Shown here piece by piece: positions 35,090 to 45,145 of a stretch of DNA of 64,000 nt. The notes beneath the pieces were generated by a model. That model was not told where the DNA came from and did no database searches. It was given only the letters and a program-made list of their open reading frames with translations. The translations under genes and the position numbers were made by a program. Origin of the DNA: an uncultured Bacteroidales bacterium (GTDB lineage: Bacteria; Bacteroidota; Bacteroidia; Bacteroidales; Muribaculaceae); assembly GCA_947173955.1 (NCBI GenBank), contig CAMWHE010000002.1:58931-122930 (forward strand), in the 5' to 3' direction. How positions within the stretch are numbered: position 1 is the stretch's first letter; the number at the start of each line of letters is the position of its first letter.

Positions 35090-36055
35090 ACGATGGCTTT
35101 GCACTGATTCAGGGCTAAACCGTATTACAGTGTGCAATAGCGGGAAATGAAGACTGAGCAATCCGTCTTCAAGTGAAGCATGACACTCCTCATCGACCTT
35201 ATTCATTTCGCTATCCCACCATTCGAGCCTGTATCTGCCGGTAAGAGGAAGGGGTGACAGACGTCCTTTCAGCATTCCGGACTTCCATCGGGAGCTGTTT
35301 ACATCCGCACCGGAAACATAGTATATATTATATATGCCATCACTTTCAGCAGGCTCTATGGCAATCGTATACTTTCCGCCGATACGGGCGAAATCGGGAT
35401 CATTATCGCGGTCAAGATATGTCCATGTTCCGGTCAGTGTTTTGCCTCTTTCATTTGATATTGCCGCGAGCATTTGCTTGGAAAGGCGCTCTGAAAGCGG
35501 TACGGGAACATACATTTCCAATACTCCCGATACCAACTCGACATCTTTCGTTCCCCGGACAATGAACCTGCTTATACCCGTGACATCGATCGTAGTGCAA
35601 TAATTCAGTCGATCGCACCCTATATATAAAGCGGCCTTTCCGGATTCGACAGATAGCAACATATAGTTATCACCACCATACAAATTGACGGCGCCAGATA
35701 GCTTGTGGTCATATCTCGCAACGAGTTTATCGTCTACACAGACATCCAGCACACGTTTCTCATATATGTCGGAATAGTCATGCACATATAGAGCAGCCGA
35801 GACATTGATTGTATCACTCTCATGACCAATTATCAGCAGTTCGATGGATGACACCGACATTGCCCCCGAATTGTGCTTTTCAGGCATTGTAAAGCACAAT
35901 TCAAGCTGCGCCCGGGTGAAATCGCTTTCGACATCAAAAATCGCAGGAGTAATATCTACGCTCTGATATCTCACTTCCGAACGCAGTTTCTCCGCCGGCT
36001 TTGCAGACAACATAGAGGCAATGACAAGCAATGAAGAAAGTATATATCTGATCAT
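35069..36055 (-). CDS. Secreted protein of unknown function
   Basis: The 328-residue protein has an N-terminal signal peptide (MIRYILSSLLVIASMLSAKPA). The body of about 305 residues is beta-rich with a Trp-containing segment (LTGTWTYLDRDNDPDFARIGG) followed by YTIAIEP and YRLEWWDSEM. This second half resembles a lipocalin-like or beta-sandwich domain. I do not recognise a family. Its ATG overlaps the miaA stop by four bases, so it is the last gene of the six-gene minus-strand operon. Its 3-prime end runs 21 bases into the convergent solute-binding gene. Confidence 0.65.
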   Translation of the reverse strand: MIRYILSSLLVIASMLSAKPAEKLRSEVRYQSVDITPAIFDVESDFTRAQLELCFTMPEKHNSGAMSVSSIELLIIGHESDTINVSAALYVHDYSDIYEKRVLDVCVDDKLVARYDHKLSGAVNLYGGDNYMLLSVESGKAALYIGCDRLNYCTTIDVTGISRFIVRGTKDVELVSGVLEMYVPVPLSERLSKQMLAAISNERGKTLTGTWTYLDRDNDPDFARIGGKYTIAIEPAESDGIYNIYYVSGADVNSSRWKSGMLKGRLSPLPLTGRYRLEWWDSEMNKVDEECHASLEDGLLSLHFPLLHTVIRFSPESVQSHRSKILFR

Positions 36056-36972
36056 AATCCCGTAATTTTTCTGACAGCATCGACAAATTCATCCCCGGGC
36101 ATATCCCATGGCAACCACTCGATATGCAGCCCCCTGCGCTCCATACCCCGGAACCACGTCATCTGGCGCTTTGCAAACTGATGAATCGCAGTCTCGAGCT
36201 GAGAAAACATTTCCTCATAAGTCAGTTGCCCAATAGCATAAAGAGTCAGATATTTATATTCAAGTCCATAGTAAATCAGGTCATCAGCCGACACACCGCT
36301 CGCGAGCAGCGATTTTACCTCATCTACCATTCCGGATTCCATCCGGGAGCGAAGACGTCCGGAAATACGGTTACGACGGTTTTCCCGGTCAATATCCACC
36401 CCTATTATCACTGCATTCTGACGCGGATGCGGACTGCACTTTTCAGCCTCATCAGGATGCTCCTTATAGTAAGATGCTATTTCGATCGCACGAATAGCCC
36501 GCTTGGCTGTATCTACGTCTGTGACATTATGAAGGCGCTTCATGCCTGCCAGGATTTCAGTCAGATCATCAAGTGATTTGCCCGCCAGGGATTCACGTAG
36601 GGCCTTGTTTTCGGGAACTTCAGGAAGTGAAAGGCCGTTGACGACAGCCTCGACATACATACCGGTTCCTCCGCAGACTACCGGGATCCGGCCACGAAGT
36701 TCTATATCATCGATCGCCGCGTTTGCAAGCTTGAGATATGTATAGAGATTCAGCTTTTCCCCGGCCTCAGCTACGTCAATAAGATGATAAGGGACATCGC
36801 CGTACTCATCCAAATCCTTTCCCGTACCGAGATCCATCCCCCGATACAGTTGACGCGAATCCGCGCTGACTATCTCCCCTCCGAATGCCCTTGCGGCATC
36901 GACAGCCCTGCCGGTCTTACCCGAAGCGGTTGGACCGGTAATAACGATAAGTGGCCGCCGGCTGTCGCTCAT
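36052..36972 (-). CDS. miaA: tRNA dimethylallyltransferase MiaA
   Basis: MiaA adds a dimethylallyl group to A37 of tRNAs that read UNN codons. The P-loop GPTASGKTG (residues 12-20), DSRQLYRGMDLGTGK, the IPVVCGGTGMYVEAV segment and the RQMTWFRG motif are all present. The length of 306 residues is normal. Its ATG overlaps the membrane-protein stop and its stop overlaps the next ATG, so translation is coupled on both sides. Confidence 0.97.
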   Translation of the reverse strand: MSDSRRPLIVITGPTASGKTGRAVDAARAFGGEIVSADSRQLYRGMDLGTGKDLDEYGDVPYHLIDVAEAGEKLNLYTYLKLANAAIDDIELRGRIPVVCGGTGMYVEAVVNGLSLPEVPENKALRESLAGKSLDDLTEILAGMKRLHNVTDVDTAKRAIRAIEIASYYKEHPDEAEKCSPHPRQNAVIIGVDIDRENRRNRISGRLRSRMESGMVDEVKSLLASGVSADDLIYYGLEYKYLTLYAIGQLTYEEMFSQLETAIHQFAKRQMTWFRGMERRGLHIEWLPWDMPGDEFVDAVRKITGL

Positions 36973-38294
36973 ATTGCAAGCGAGAATATGCGACTGAAAA
37001 ACTTGCGGAGCCGGAATAACGGCTTGTCAGCATTGATCCGGGCGACGCGCAACCATATCGGGTCGTTGAAATCGACTGTCCAGTCCTTAATGTCGCTAAG
37101 ACGTATCGACGGCCGATAGTTTTTTATGCTGTAGAGCCGGTTGCCGTTTGAATCATAACGTTTCCACGCATTGGCAACAGTGTAGATATGCACAAGCTCG
37201 GCCGATAGCTCGGCTGATAGAAGGTGCATACGGTTAAGCTCTCTGACCTCTTCGACGCTGAGCCACATACCCCCGTCTATCCGCGAATCGGTGACTTCAT
37301 CTTTTGATGCCGGCACGCAGAGATAGTGCCGAATACTGTTGTCGTCGCTGAATCCGAGCCCGTCGAAGAGGAATTTAATCAGATATTGCCCGGTCATACC
37401 GCTGTTTTCAGCAAATATGCGTTTGGCCTCGCCGTCTGTGACCGTATTCATATACGGACGCACAGCCCTGACAGGGGTATCGAAATATATAGCTTCCCCT
37501 TGCTTGACCTTTATGACATTACGGGTCAGATAGACCTTGTCGGCATTGACCAGGAGATAGCGCAGGATTGTAGTGCGGCTGGTTCCGACCAGCTTTGCCA
37601 CATCGTTCTGGTTGTAGAAGGCCCACAAAGACGCGCAGTGGATGCCGCAAAGCACTATGGAAATACCATACAGGGCAACCGGCAGCCACACGAAGAAGAA
37701 CATATCCGGCCTGTTGAGATTGGCCGTAATAAAGTAGAAATAGCAATAACTCCACTCCGTGACCGTAAGCAAAAGCGACAGGAAAAACAGCAGTTTCACC
37801 TGATACCGGGCTTCCTGCCACACGATACGCTGCACATGACTGACATCACTACGACCGTTGTGAGAACGGAAGAACCTGTTTTTCCCGAGGCGACGGAGCA
37901 GAAACATACCGGACGCTACAGCCGCGACCGGAGCAAGTATAAGCTGAACTATAAAGGGAAGCTCATCATTGACCGGCTTGTTGGCAAATTCATATACATC
38001 AGTGATTTTCGCTGTCATGTTCATGCCGAAAAACAGCAGTGCGGAGATGCCGAGAGTCAGCATTGTTATGTAAGGAATCGCGAGACCCTGATTGACACGC
38101 CGGCGATGCTTATATACGAAAATAGCAAGAAAGCCGGCAGCAGCCGCTGCTATCAGAGGCATCAGCCGCCGCTCTATAACAGGCGACAGCAGGACTATGC
38201 CGAGCATCAGCCCGATACATACGAACCAGTTGCGCCAGGTACCGAGGATATAGTGAGAAAGTTCGTTATAATTACGCGTATTTGACGACATCAC
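36969..38294 (-). CDS. Multi-pass membrane protein with an HTH-like segment
   Basis: The 441-residue protein has about six membrane segments at residues 20-40, 45-61, 73-91, 113-134, 167-188 and 198-222. Directly after the last one, at about 229-247, is a helix-turn-helix-like sequence NDVAKLVGTSRTTILRY. The C-terminal half (250-441) is soluble. The HTH call is a pattern match by eye, and such a segment in a membrane protein is unusual. I do not recognise the family. It overlaps DPP IV and miaA by four bases each. Confidence 0.7.
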   Translation of the reverse strand: MMSSNTRNYNELSHYILGTWRNWFVCIGLMLGIVLLSPVIERRLMPLIAAAAAGFLAIFVYKHRRRVNQGLAIPYITMLTLGISALLFFGMNMTAKITDVYEFANKPVNDELPFIVQLILAPVAAVASGMFLLRRLGKNRFFRSHNGRSDVSHVQRIVWQEARYQVKLLFFLSLLLTVTEWSYCYFYFITANLNRPDMFFFVWLPVALYGISIVLCGIHCASLWAFYNQNDVAKLVGTSRTTILRYLLVNADKVYLTRNVIKVKQGEAIYFDTPVRAVRPYMNTVTDGEAKRIFAENSGMTGQYLIKFLFDGLGFSDDNSIRHYLCVPASKDEVTDSRIDGGMWLSVEEVRELNRMHLLSAELSAELVHIYTVANAWKRYDSNGNRLYSIKNYRPSIRLSDIKDWTVDFNDPIWLRVARINADKPLFRLRKFFSRIFSLAI

Positions 38295-40489
38295 ATATTG
38301 TTTTTAAAGTATTCTATCATTTTGGCATATACCAGCGAGCGCGTATTGCATCCATTGATAGAGTGATTCATATTCGGAAACAGAAGCATATCGCACAGCT
38401 TGCCCGCACTCTGCAGACGTGCGACATACTCCATCGTATTACTCATATGTACATTATCATCAGCCGTACCCGACATTAACAGAAGCCGCGTGTTCATATG
38501 GTTGACATGGCTGATAGGCGCGCCTTCGGCATACCCTTCGAAATTGGCCTGCGGAGTGTCCATATATCGCTCCGTATAGACTGTGTCATAATATCTCCAG
38601 GAAGTCACAGGAGCAATCGCGACGGCAGCCGCAAACGGATTACCGGAGGCCTGAGCGCACATCAGCGCCTCATATCCGCCATAGCTCCATCCGCATACAC
38701 CGATCCTATCGGCATCTACATAGGGAAGCATCGCGACACTCTTGGCTACATTGACCTGATCGATAGTCTCATAGTATCCTAAATTCTTATAGACGACCGT
38801 CTGGAAAGCGTTGCCACGTCCGCCCGTACCGCGACCATCGGCACATACCACTATGAACCCCTGCTCGGCGGCAGCCTGCTCCCAGCCGATCGACCAGCGG
38901 TTGAGTACTTCCTGCGATCCCGGGCCATTATAGAGCCATACGATGACAGGATACTTTTTCGACGCACTGAAATTAGCGGGCTTGACCATATAGGCATTGA
39001 GTTTATAGCCGTCGCTTTCAAAAGTCATAAATTCGCGACGCGGTGTGCCTGCATATCGTCCGGCAATCCTTGAATTGTCTTCAAGAGTACGCAGACATTT
39101 CAGTTTACTGTTGTAGAGGGTATAAGTCGGAGGGGTGTCAACACTGCTGTATGCCATGGTAAAGAATGCCATTGAGGGAGCGAATGTCAGCGAAGTCGTT
39201 CCCGAAGCATCGCCGACTGTCGTTTCGACACCTTTCTTATCCTTACGGGTCACCACACGGTTTATCGCGCCCTGACGGGTAGACTGATAGTAGATATTAC
39301 CCAGATTGTCGCGTCCGTAGTAGGCGGTGACATCAAAGTCGCCTGATGTCAGCTGACCCATAAGCTGTCCGGTCAGTGAGTAGCTGTACAGATGGTTGTA
39401 GCCGGAGCGCGCGGAGTTGAGCACTATACCTGTCGCATCGACACTCATCCCCTCATACGCTATCGGATCGATCCAGCTTTTTGACTCTTCTACAATCACG
39501 GATTTGACTACAGTAGAACGGGGATTTACAGAATATACTTCCATTCGGTTCTGCTGTCGGTTAAGAGTCGTCACAATAAGCTGGGTAGGAGTAGCATATG
39601 CAATACGCGGAATATATTCTACCGATGCATCCTTAAATTCTATCTGCTTCGTCTTGCGGGTATCGACCTCATAGCTGTGAAGCGACACCTTGGAATTACG
39701 CTGCCCCGCGACAGGATATTTATATGAATACATACCGGGATAAAGCTCATACTCGTCCATAGGATTACAACTACCCTGATAAAGCATGAAATTATACATC
39801 GGGACATCTGTCTCATTATATTTCAGGAAACAGAGAAAGTCATTCTCGGGAGACCATGCCATAGAGACCGTCGTGGAAAACTCCTCCTCATATGTCCAGT
39901 CGGGCACGCCGTTGATGATGCTGTTTTTCTCGCCATCTTCCGTCACACTGACCTCCGAATTGTAATCAAGTTTCTTTATATAGATATTGTTGTCGGCAAC
40001 GAAAGCTACCATACGGCTGTCAGGCGAGACCACCGGTGACATCTGGCGCGGATGATCGGTCGACAGCGGGCGAAGGATATTGCGATAGATATTGTAAGTG
40101 TAATATTCCGCAGTCATAGAGCGGCGATATACCTTTTCAGCAAAACGCCACACAATTATTAGGGAACCATCGTCGCTGAGCGAGAATCCCTCGATACTCT
40201 GCAGCTTGGTTTCACGCGTGTTTGCCAGATCAAGGATAACACCTGTCTCGTTGCCGGTCGCAGTGTCATAGCTTTTGATTTGCTTGCCGTCAGGGGTCAG
40301 CATCAGGTAGGTCTGACCGTCAGGCATATAAGTCATCGTGCCCGGTGACGCGGGAGTATTGGCCGGATAGACAAATTCTGCCACAGCAGCTGGATCTACA
40401 GCCTGCGGGCGAGCCGCCCTTGCAGTCCCGGCGGCGACTGCGACAGACAGTGACGAAGTAAATAATATTTTGAAAAGCAGACGATTCAT
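38291..40489 (-). CDS. Dipeptidyl peptidase IV (S9B family)
   Basis: The ORF track starts at 40852, overlapping the coiled-coil gene. The ATG at 40489 begins a proper signal peptide (MNRLLFKILFTSSLSVAVAA) and gives 732 residues, the usual DPP IV length. The N-terminal beta-propeller (PF00930-like) includes VPDWTYEEEFSTTVSMAWSP, with the Glu pair that binds the substrate amino terminus. The catalytic Ser is in CGWSYGGYEALM, the acid in SGTADDNVHMSN and the His in NMNHSINGCN. DPP IV removes X-Pro and X-Ala dipeptides in the periplasm and feeds amino-acid uptake. Confidence 0.95.
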   Translation of the reverse strand: MNRLLFKILFTSSLSVAVAAGTARAARPQAVDPAAVAEFVYPANTPASPGTMTYMPDGQTYLMLTPDGKQIKSYDTATGNETGVILDLANTRETKLQSIEGFSLSDDGSLIIVWRFAEKVYRRSMTAEYYTYNIYRNILRPLSTDHPRQMSPVVSPDSRMVAFVADNNIYIKKLDYNSEVSVTEDGEKNSIINGVPDWTYEEEFSTTVSMAWSPENDFLCFLKYNETDVPMYNFMLYQGSCNPMDEYELYPGMYSYKYPVAGQRNSKVSLHSYEVDTRKTKQIEFKDASVEYIPRIAYATPTQLIVTTLNRQQNRMEVYSVNPRSTVVKSVIVEESKSWIDPIAYEGMSVDATGIVLNSARSGYNHLYSYSLTGQLMGQLTSGDFDVTAYYGRDNLGNIYYQSTRQGAINRVVTRKDKKGVETTVGDASGTTSLTFAPSMAFFTMAYSSVDTPPTYTLYNSKLKCLRTLEDNSRIAGRYAGTPRREFMTFESDGYKLNAYMVKPANFSASKKYPVIVWLYNGPGSQEVLNRWSIGWEQAAAEQGFIVVCADGRGTGGRGNAFQTVVYKNLGYYETIDQVNVAKSVAMLPYVDADRIGVCGWSYGGYEALMCAQASGNPFAAAVAIAPVTSWRYYDTVYTERYMDTPQANFEGYAEGAPISHVNHMNTRLLLMSGTADDNVHMSNTMEYVARLQSAGKLCDMLLFPNMNHSINGCNTRSLVYAKMIEYFKNNM

Positions 40490-40517
40490 TATATGATTGA
40501 TTATGATGTTCGGATAT

Positions 40518-41996
40518 TTAAAAAAGCGACATTTGAGCGGAATTCTCAGGCGGATTCTTTCTCTGCGGCTCCTGATAGCCGAACTCAGCGTCGGACACAC
40601 CCGAAGTCTTTGCCGATGTGCCTTCGGGCGGCGTGGCCACCAGCCAGTCTGTATTGTCGAGATCCTCATCAATCGCCGAAATTCGTGTCGACTGGCTGCG
40701 TCGCGACGGAGCCGATTCGTGCTCTGTCTCAGTTTTGCTTGAGAGACTGCTCTCAAGCTCGGCGATTCGCGCTGTAAGAGCCGCTTCCGACTCAGCCTGC
40801 ACACGAATATTGTTCTCAATCGTATGACGCAGAGATTCCTCCTCATGCTCAAGAGCCATTATGCGGTCATCCTTGCGCTTAAGCTCGGTATTGAGATCAG
40901 AAATCTGTGCGTTCTTCTTTTCGATAATGCTCTGTATCTTTTCAATTTCGCCCTGAATGCGTGCAGCGATTTCCAGATTCGCACGGGCTTCGTCGAGGTC
41001 GCGGCTGAATATCTCCGCCTCGGCTCTGGCATCCTCAAGCTGCGTCTTAAGTACAGATTCAGCCTCCTGGGCGGATGTAAGCTGCTCACGTAGACCGGCG
41101 ATCTCTGTCTCATAGTCCTTTACCTTTGACTGCGCCGCTGATGCACGGTCGTTGAGATCGGTAAACATCGTATCGCTCACGCTGTCCTTAATACGCAGTG
41201 CCGCCAGCTCCTCTTTTACCTCGGACAACTCGGATGTGAGTTTTTCTACTTCAGCGACACGTTCGGCCACTTGCTGCGACAGGACGTTTTTCTCATTTTC
41301 AAGTCCGGATATCTTGGCCGACAGAGACTCCATGTCTATATCGCCGGCGGATTCGCCCATGACATTCATGACGCGCATCTTATTGACAAGAGTACGGTTT
41401 TCAAGTTCAAACTGCTCGCGCTCAGCCTCAAGCTTAGCAATTTGTGACTCAAGGTCATGAACTCGCTCATTGATTGCCCGCTTCTGGCGTTCGGCACTAA
41501 GCAGTCGCCGTCCCTTCTCGGCTTCACCATCCTCGGTGTTGCGCATCTGCGTCTCAAGGCGCGATATCTCTTCCTGATACCCGCGCCGTTCGGCCTCAAA
41601 ATGCTGATTACACGAATCCATCAGCGTCTTATGGACATCGAGGATATATTGCTTGACGTCAACGCTCAGAGAGTCAAAGATGCGCTTTTTCTGAGCTTCG
41701 GTGTCTACCGTATCCTGAAGGAATGACGGAAGGGTTTCATTAAAGATTGACACTACCGTATTGAAAATCGATTCCACAGGAACTGACTCATTGGCAATCT
41801 CAGTAGGACTTTTTTGCGGCTGAGCCGGGACTGCGTCCGCAGGCTCCTCGGCCTTCTGAGCCTCGTTCTCCCTGTGCTGCTGGCGCAGAGGGGTTACCGT
41901 TGCATCAATACCATAGTCGTCGGCACTGATCTCTTCATCATCATAATCAGAATTTCCGAAGCCGAAAGCCCGTTTTACTGCATTAAAGAATCCCAT
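40518..41996 (-). CDS. Long coiled-coil cytoplasmic protein of unknown function
   Basis: The 492-residue protein has an acidic N-terminus (MGFFNAVKRAFGFGNSDYDDEE). A helical region at about 85-150 follows (VESIFNTVVSIFNETLPSFLQ). A coiled coil runs from about 150 to 410 (heptads such as LESQIAKLEAEREQFELEN). A disordered tail contains DLDNTDWLVATPPEG and ends MSLF. No membrane segment is seen. The family is not one I can name. It lies 10 bases after the PEP-synthase-like gene and 28 before DPP IV. A scaffold or polar organiser role is possible but unproven. Confidence 0.7.
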   Translation of the reverse strand: MGFFNAVKRAFGFGNSDYDDEEISADDYGIDATVTPLRQQHRENEAQKAEEPADAVPAQPQKSPTEIANESVPVESIFNTVVSIFNETLPSFLQDTVDTEAQKKRIFDSLSVDVKQYILDVHKTLMDSCNQHFEAERRGYQEEISRLETQMRNTEDGEAEKGRRLLSAERQKRAINERVHDLESQIAKLEAEREQFELENRTLVNKMRVMNVMGESAGDIDMESLSAKISGLENEKNVLSQQVAERVAEVEKLTSELSEVKEELAALRIKDSVSDTMFTDLNDRASAAQSKVKDYETEIAGLREQLTSAQEAESVLKTQLEDARAEAEIFSRDLDEARANLEIAARIQGEIEKIQSIIEKKNAQISDLNTELKRKDDRIMALEHEEESLRHTIENNIRVQAESEAALTARIAELESSLSSKTETEHESAPSRRSQSTRISAIDEDLDNTDWLVATPPEGTSAKTSGVSDAEFGYQEPQRKNPPENSAQMSLF

Positions 41997-42006
41997 ATTG
42001 CGATAT

Positions 42007-44961
42007 TCATGATTTACATACGACGCCCACTCCCTTCCGGCCGTTGATGCCTATTGAAAGTGGTTCGTTAAATTTTACAATTCTCAAATATTCAGTCTCT
42101 TCCACCGCAGGCAGAGAGTTCAGATAGTCAATGTCATATATGCCGTCGTGCGAATACGGATTTATGGTGAAATATCCGACTCCGAACGACGTGAGGTTCT
42201 GGAAAAAGTGCGTACCCTGACTCGGCTCTATTCGATAGTTGCTCAGCGACGACTCCACTATAAGCCTTGCAGCCGAGATATCCGGCCATTTGACAGGAAT
42301 GCCGAGAGCGGTATCGCTTGAGCCCCAGCGGCCGGGACCGATAAGAATATAAAATTCGTCAGCTGCCGCCATGCGCCGGTTGATATGCTCTATCTCGCGG
42401 GCAATGACTGAATTATTGGCAGAAGAAAAATGCTCGGGCTTGACATAGATTATAGTCCGGACTCCTTCGATATGGCCATGACCCAGAGCCGTATTGCTCT
42501 TTAATATAAGTTTTTCGTCAGGAATAGTCAGGATGGTATCGTCGACAAGATCCTTACGGTCGATTATCGGGCGTATCTGAAGCCAATAGATATGCCCCTT
42601 CATATTGTTCTGCTGCTCTATCACGCCGGCAAACTCGATTTCAACCGGACGCTGCATCTCGTTCTGACCGTTGACAAGCATGAAATCTATGGCTGAGGCA
42701 AGAGGGAAAACTCCGTGACTCAGCACATTGGCAAATGTCACGACTTTTCGGCCCCGGCCGCGGTCAGTATCGCGTATGACCTGATCGTTGACATCAAATG
42801 TCGACACCATATATTTCAGCGCGTCAGTGTCGGCAAAGTCCTGTACTCGTTTCTTTACAAGATTGAAGCTGTCGTCGACCTTGAAGTCGTCTTTGATATC
42901 GTGCATATCAAGCGCATAAAGACGCGTCTGTGTGTCGCGCAGCGCCAGGTCGATGGTCGAAGTCTGCAATACTTTCGACGGATGCCGCGGACTGAACCGC
43001 AGACTCAGACCTCCGTCGACAATATACTTGCCAAGCCCTATCGCGATCTCGGCCACTCCGTCTTCAGGCTTCTCCTCGCCCAGAGGATAGTAATTGAGCG
43101 AACGGCCTACTCCCGAAAATGACGGGAAGAAATAGCCGTCATATTCCTTTCCGACCACCTCCTGAAGGATGACTGCCATTTTTTCCTGATCAATGACATT
43201 GCTTGTGGCAGTCATATAGGCCTTGCTGTCAGCATAGAAAACGGAGGCATAAACGCCCTTGATAGCGTCTCCTACAAGAGTGAGCATCTTGTCTGGATCG
43301 CTGACCTTGGGTATCATATAGGTCGAATATATACCGGCGAAAGGCTGATAGTGTGAGTCTTCCAACAGGCTTGAGCTACGGACTGCCAGCGGGCGGTCCA
43401 CCACGTCAAAGAGAGCCTTAAGATCCTCCTTGAGCCATTCGGGAAGACGCGCTCGAAGGAATGCTGCAAGGATCTCCTCGTCGCTCGCATCGCTCAGACC
43501 TATCGGATAGAGGTCGTTGGTAGCCATGAACTCGTCGAAGATATCCGTACACAGTACTACTGTGCGCGGTATCGAGATCGTGACATCCTCAAAATTGTCA
43601 CATATCGGATTTTTCTTTATTATCGAATCGATGAACGCCAGGCCGCGCCCTTTGCCGCCGAGCGAGCCCTGTCCGATGCGGGCGAAGTTGGAATAATGGT
43701 CGAAACGATCCTTGCGGAATACAGCCACGACGCCCCTGTTCTTCATCTTGCGGTACTTGACGATCAGGTCGAATATAAGCTGCTTCGTGGCGGGCATCTC
43801 CTCCAGCGAGTATGACCGGTGCATCTTGATCAGCTCCGCTATCGGGAACATAGCCCTCGAGTAGAGCCAACGGGAGACATCGTTGCGCGAGGTATGATAG
43901 AAAAGCGTCTCGGCCGGAATGTCGAATATCGCCTTCTGCATATCCTTAAGAGAACTGAGACGGCCTATCTCCTCGCCTGTCGCCGGGTCGCGCATGACAA
44001 AGTCGCCGAAGCCGAAATTGTCCATAATCGCATCGCCGAGATCGACGGGCAGTTTCTTAGAGTTTTTATCAAGGAATATAGCTCCGAGCGATTTCGCCCG
44101 TTCCTCGTTGGCAGTCTCCGTAGACTCCACGATGATAGGCAGATACGGGTCACGGCTCCGCAGGTAGGCTGCCAGCTGAAGTCCGGCCTGACTGTCCTTG
44201 CGGCCATCGCGTTTGAAGGATACGTCAGTGATGACTCCGAGCATATTGTGACCGTATTTCTCATACAGGGCCACCGCCTCCTCATAGTCGCGGGCGAGGA
44301 CTACCTTCGGACGTCCGCGCATTCGCAGCATCTTTTCATGCTCATTGAGAGCCTCGGTCGAGAAGACGAGCGACTGTTTGAGCAGAAACTTATACAAATG
44401 AGGCAGAATCGACGAATAGAATCTAACAGAGTCCTCCACGAGCATTATCATCTGGATTCCGACTTCAAGGACATCGTTGGCCGCGTTCATCTTATCTTCA
44501 AGCAGCTTGATGATGGCAAGCAACAGGTCGACATTGCCGAGCCAGCTGAATACATAGTCGATGCCCGAAAAATCCTCATGCGACAGACGCCGGGAGACCT
44601 CCTTGGAGAATGGTGTCAGAACTACGATAGGGATATCCGGGTAGCGCTCCTTGATAGCGCGTGCACCGGTGAATGTCTCCGATAGATCGCTGCCCGGCAT
44701 CGCGATTATGAGATCAAAGTGCTTGTGATTAAGCTGTTCGAGAGCGTCCTTGATATGGGAAACACGTGTGACACGCGGAGGCGAGCTCAGATTGAGAGAG
44801 ACATATTCAAAGTAGAGCTGCTCCTCGACGCGACCATCCTCTTCCATCATGAAAGCGTCGTAGGGCGAAGCTATGAGGAGCACATTGAAAATGCGCTTCT
44901 GCATTAAATTCTGGAACGCCGTATCCTTGAGATACAGCTGACTGATTGCCTCTTCGTTCAT
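42007..44961 (-). CDS. PEP synthase-like protein with receiver-like N-terminal domains
   Basis: The 984-residue protein begins with two receiver-like (CheY-fold) segments: about 25-150 (FNVLLIASPYD, FDLIIAMPGSD) and about 170-300 (IMLVEDSVRFYSS, MLGVITDVSFKRDG, LPIIVESTETANEE). A PPDK_N/PEP-synthase nucleotide-binding region follows, beginning RIGQGSLGGKGRGLAFI near residue 425, with PLAVRSSSLLEDSHYQPFAGIY near 525. No PEP-synthase phosphohistidine motif (TxHxA) or PEP-binding barrel is seen. It ends with a conserved FYILIGPGRWGSSD segment. It is therefore not a full PEP synthase, and a regulatory or phosphotransfer role is inferred. It is the first gene of the six-gene minus operon. Confidence 0.8.
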   Translation of the reverse strand: MNEEAISQLYLKDTAFQNLMQKRIFNVLLIASPYDAFMMEEDGRVEEQLYFEYVSLNLSSPPRVTRVSHIKDALEQLNHKHFDLIIAMPGSDLSETFTGARAIKERYPDIPIVVLTPFSKEVSRRLSHEDFSGIDYVFSWLGNVDLLLAIIKLLEDKMNAANDVLEVGIQMIMLVEDSVRFYSSILPHLYKFLLKQSLVFSTEALNEHEKMLRMRGRPKVVLARDYEEAVALYEKYGHNMLGVITDVSFKRDGRKDSQAGLQLAAYLRSRDPYLPIIVESTETANEERAKSLGAIFLDKNSKKLPVDLGDAIMDNFGFGDFVMRDPATGEEIGRLSSLKDMQKAIFDIPAETLFYHTSRNDVSRWLYSRAMFPIAELIKMHRSYSLEEMPATKQLIFDLIVKYRKMKNRGVVAVFRKDRFDHYSNFARIGQGSLGGKGRGLAFIDSIIKKNPICDNFEDVTISIPRTVVLCTDIFDEFMATNDLYPIGLSDASDEEILAAFLRARLPEWLKEDLKALFDVVDRPLAVRSSSLLEDSHYQPFAGIYSTYMIPKVSDPDKMLTLVGDAIKGVYASVFYADSKAYMTATSNVIDQEKMAVILQEVVGKEYDGYFFPSFSGVGRSLNYYPLGEEKPEDGVAEIAIGLGKYIVDGGLSLRFSPRHPSKVLQTSTIDLALRDTQTRLYALDMHDIKDDFKVDDSFNLVKKRVQDFADTDALKYMVSTFDVNDQVIRDTDRGRGRKVVTFANVLSHGVFPLASAIDFMLVNGQNEMQRPVEIEFAGVIEQQNNMKGHIYWLQIRPIIDRKDLVDDTILTIPDEKLILKSNTALGHGHIEGVRTIIYVKPEHFSSANNSVIAREIEHINRRMAAADEFYILIGPGRWGSSDTALGIPVKWPDISAARLIVESSLSNYRIEPSQGTHFFQNLTSFGVGYFTINPYSHDGIYDIDYLNSLPAVEETEYLRIVKFNEPLSIGINGRKGVGVVCKS

Positions 44962-45071
44962 ACTCAGCTGTTAGTCACAAATTACATATGAGCCGATTCC
45001 GAAAACGCCCCCATATGCCGGTTCGCAGGCAGCAGGCTGTTTTCAGTATCCGCTCTATTTGTATTGTGCCT

Positions 45072-45079
45072 CAAAGTTA
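45072..45079 (-). promoter_or_regulatory. -7 element of the PEP-synthase-like operon
   Basis: Minus strand TAACTTTG, about 110 bases before the ATG at 44961. A -33 TTG at the exact spacing is not seen. Confidence 0.45.
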
Positions 45080-45145
45080 AGAAATATACTTGAAAACTCG
45101 GCTTTATAATAGCTATTTTTATTCCTGACATACGAAATTATGCCA

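Noticed and set aside
37326-38285. 319-residue plus-strand ORF
   Set aside because: Antisense to the membrane-protein gene with no recognisable domain. The minus-strand frame has membrane segments and coupled overlaps.
40490-40852. N-terminal extension of DPP IV in the ORF track
   Set aside because: It overlaps the coiled-coil gene and is Arg-rich. The ATG at 40489 starts a proper signal peptide.
43819-44685. 288-residue plus-strand ORF
   Set aside because: It is a shadow of the PEP-synthase-like gene on the other strand and shows no domain, signal or start context.
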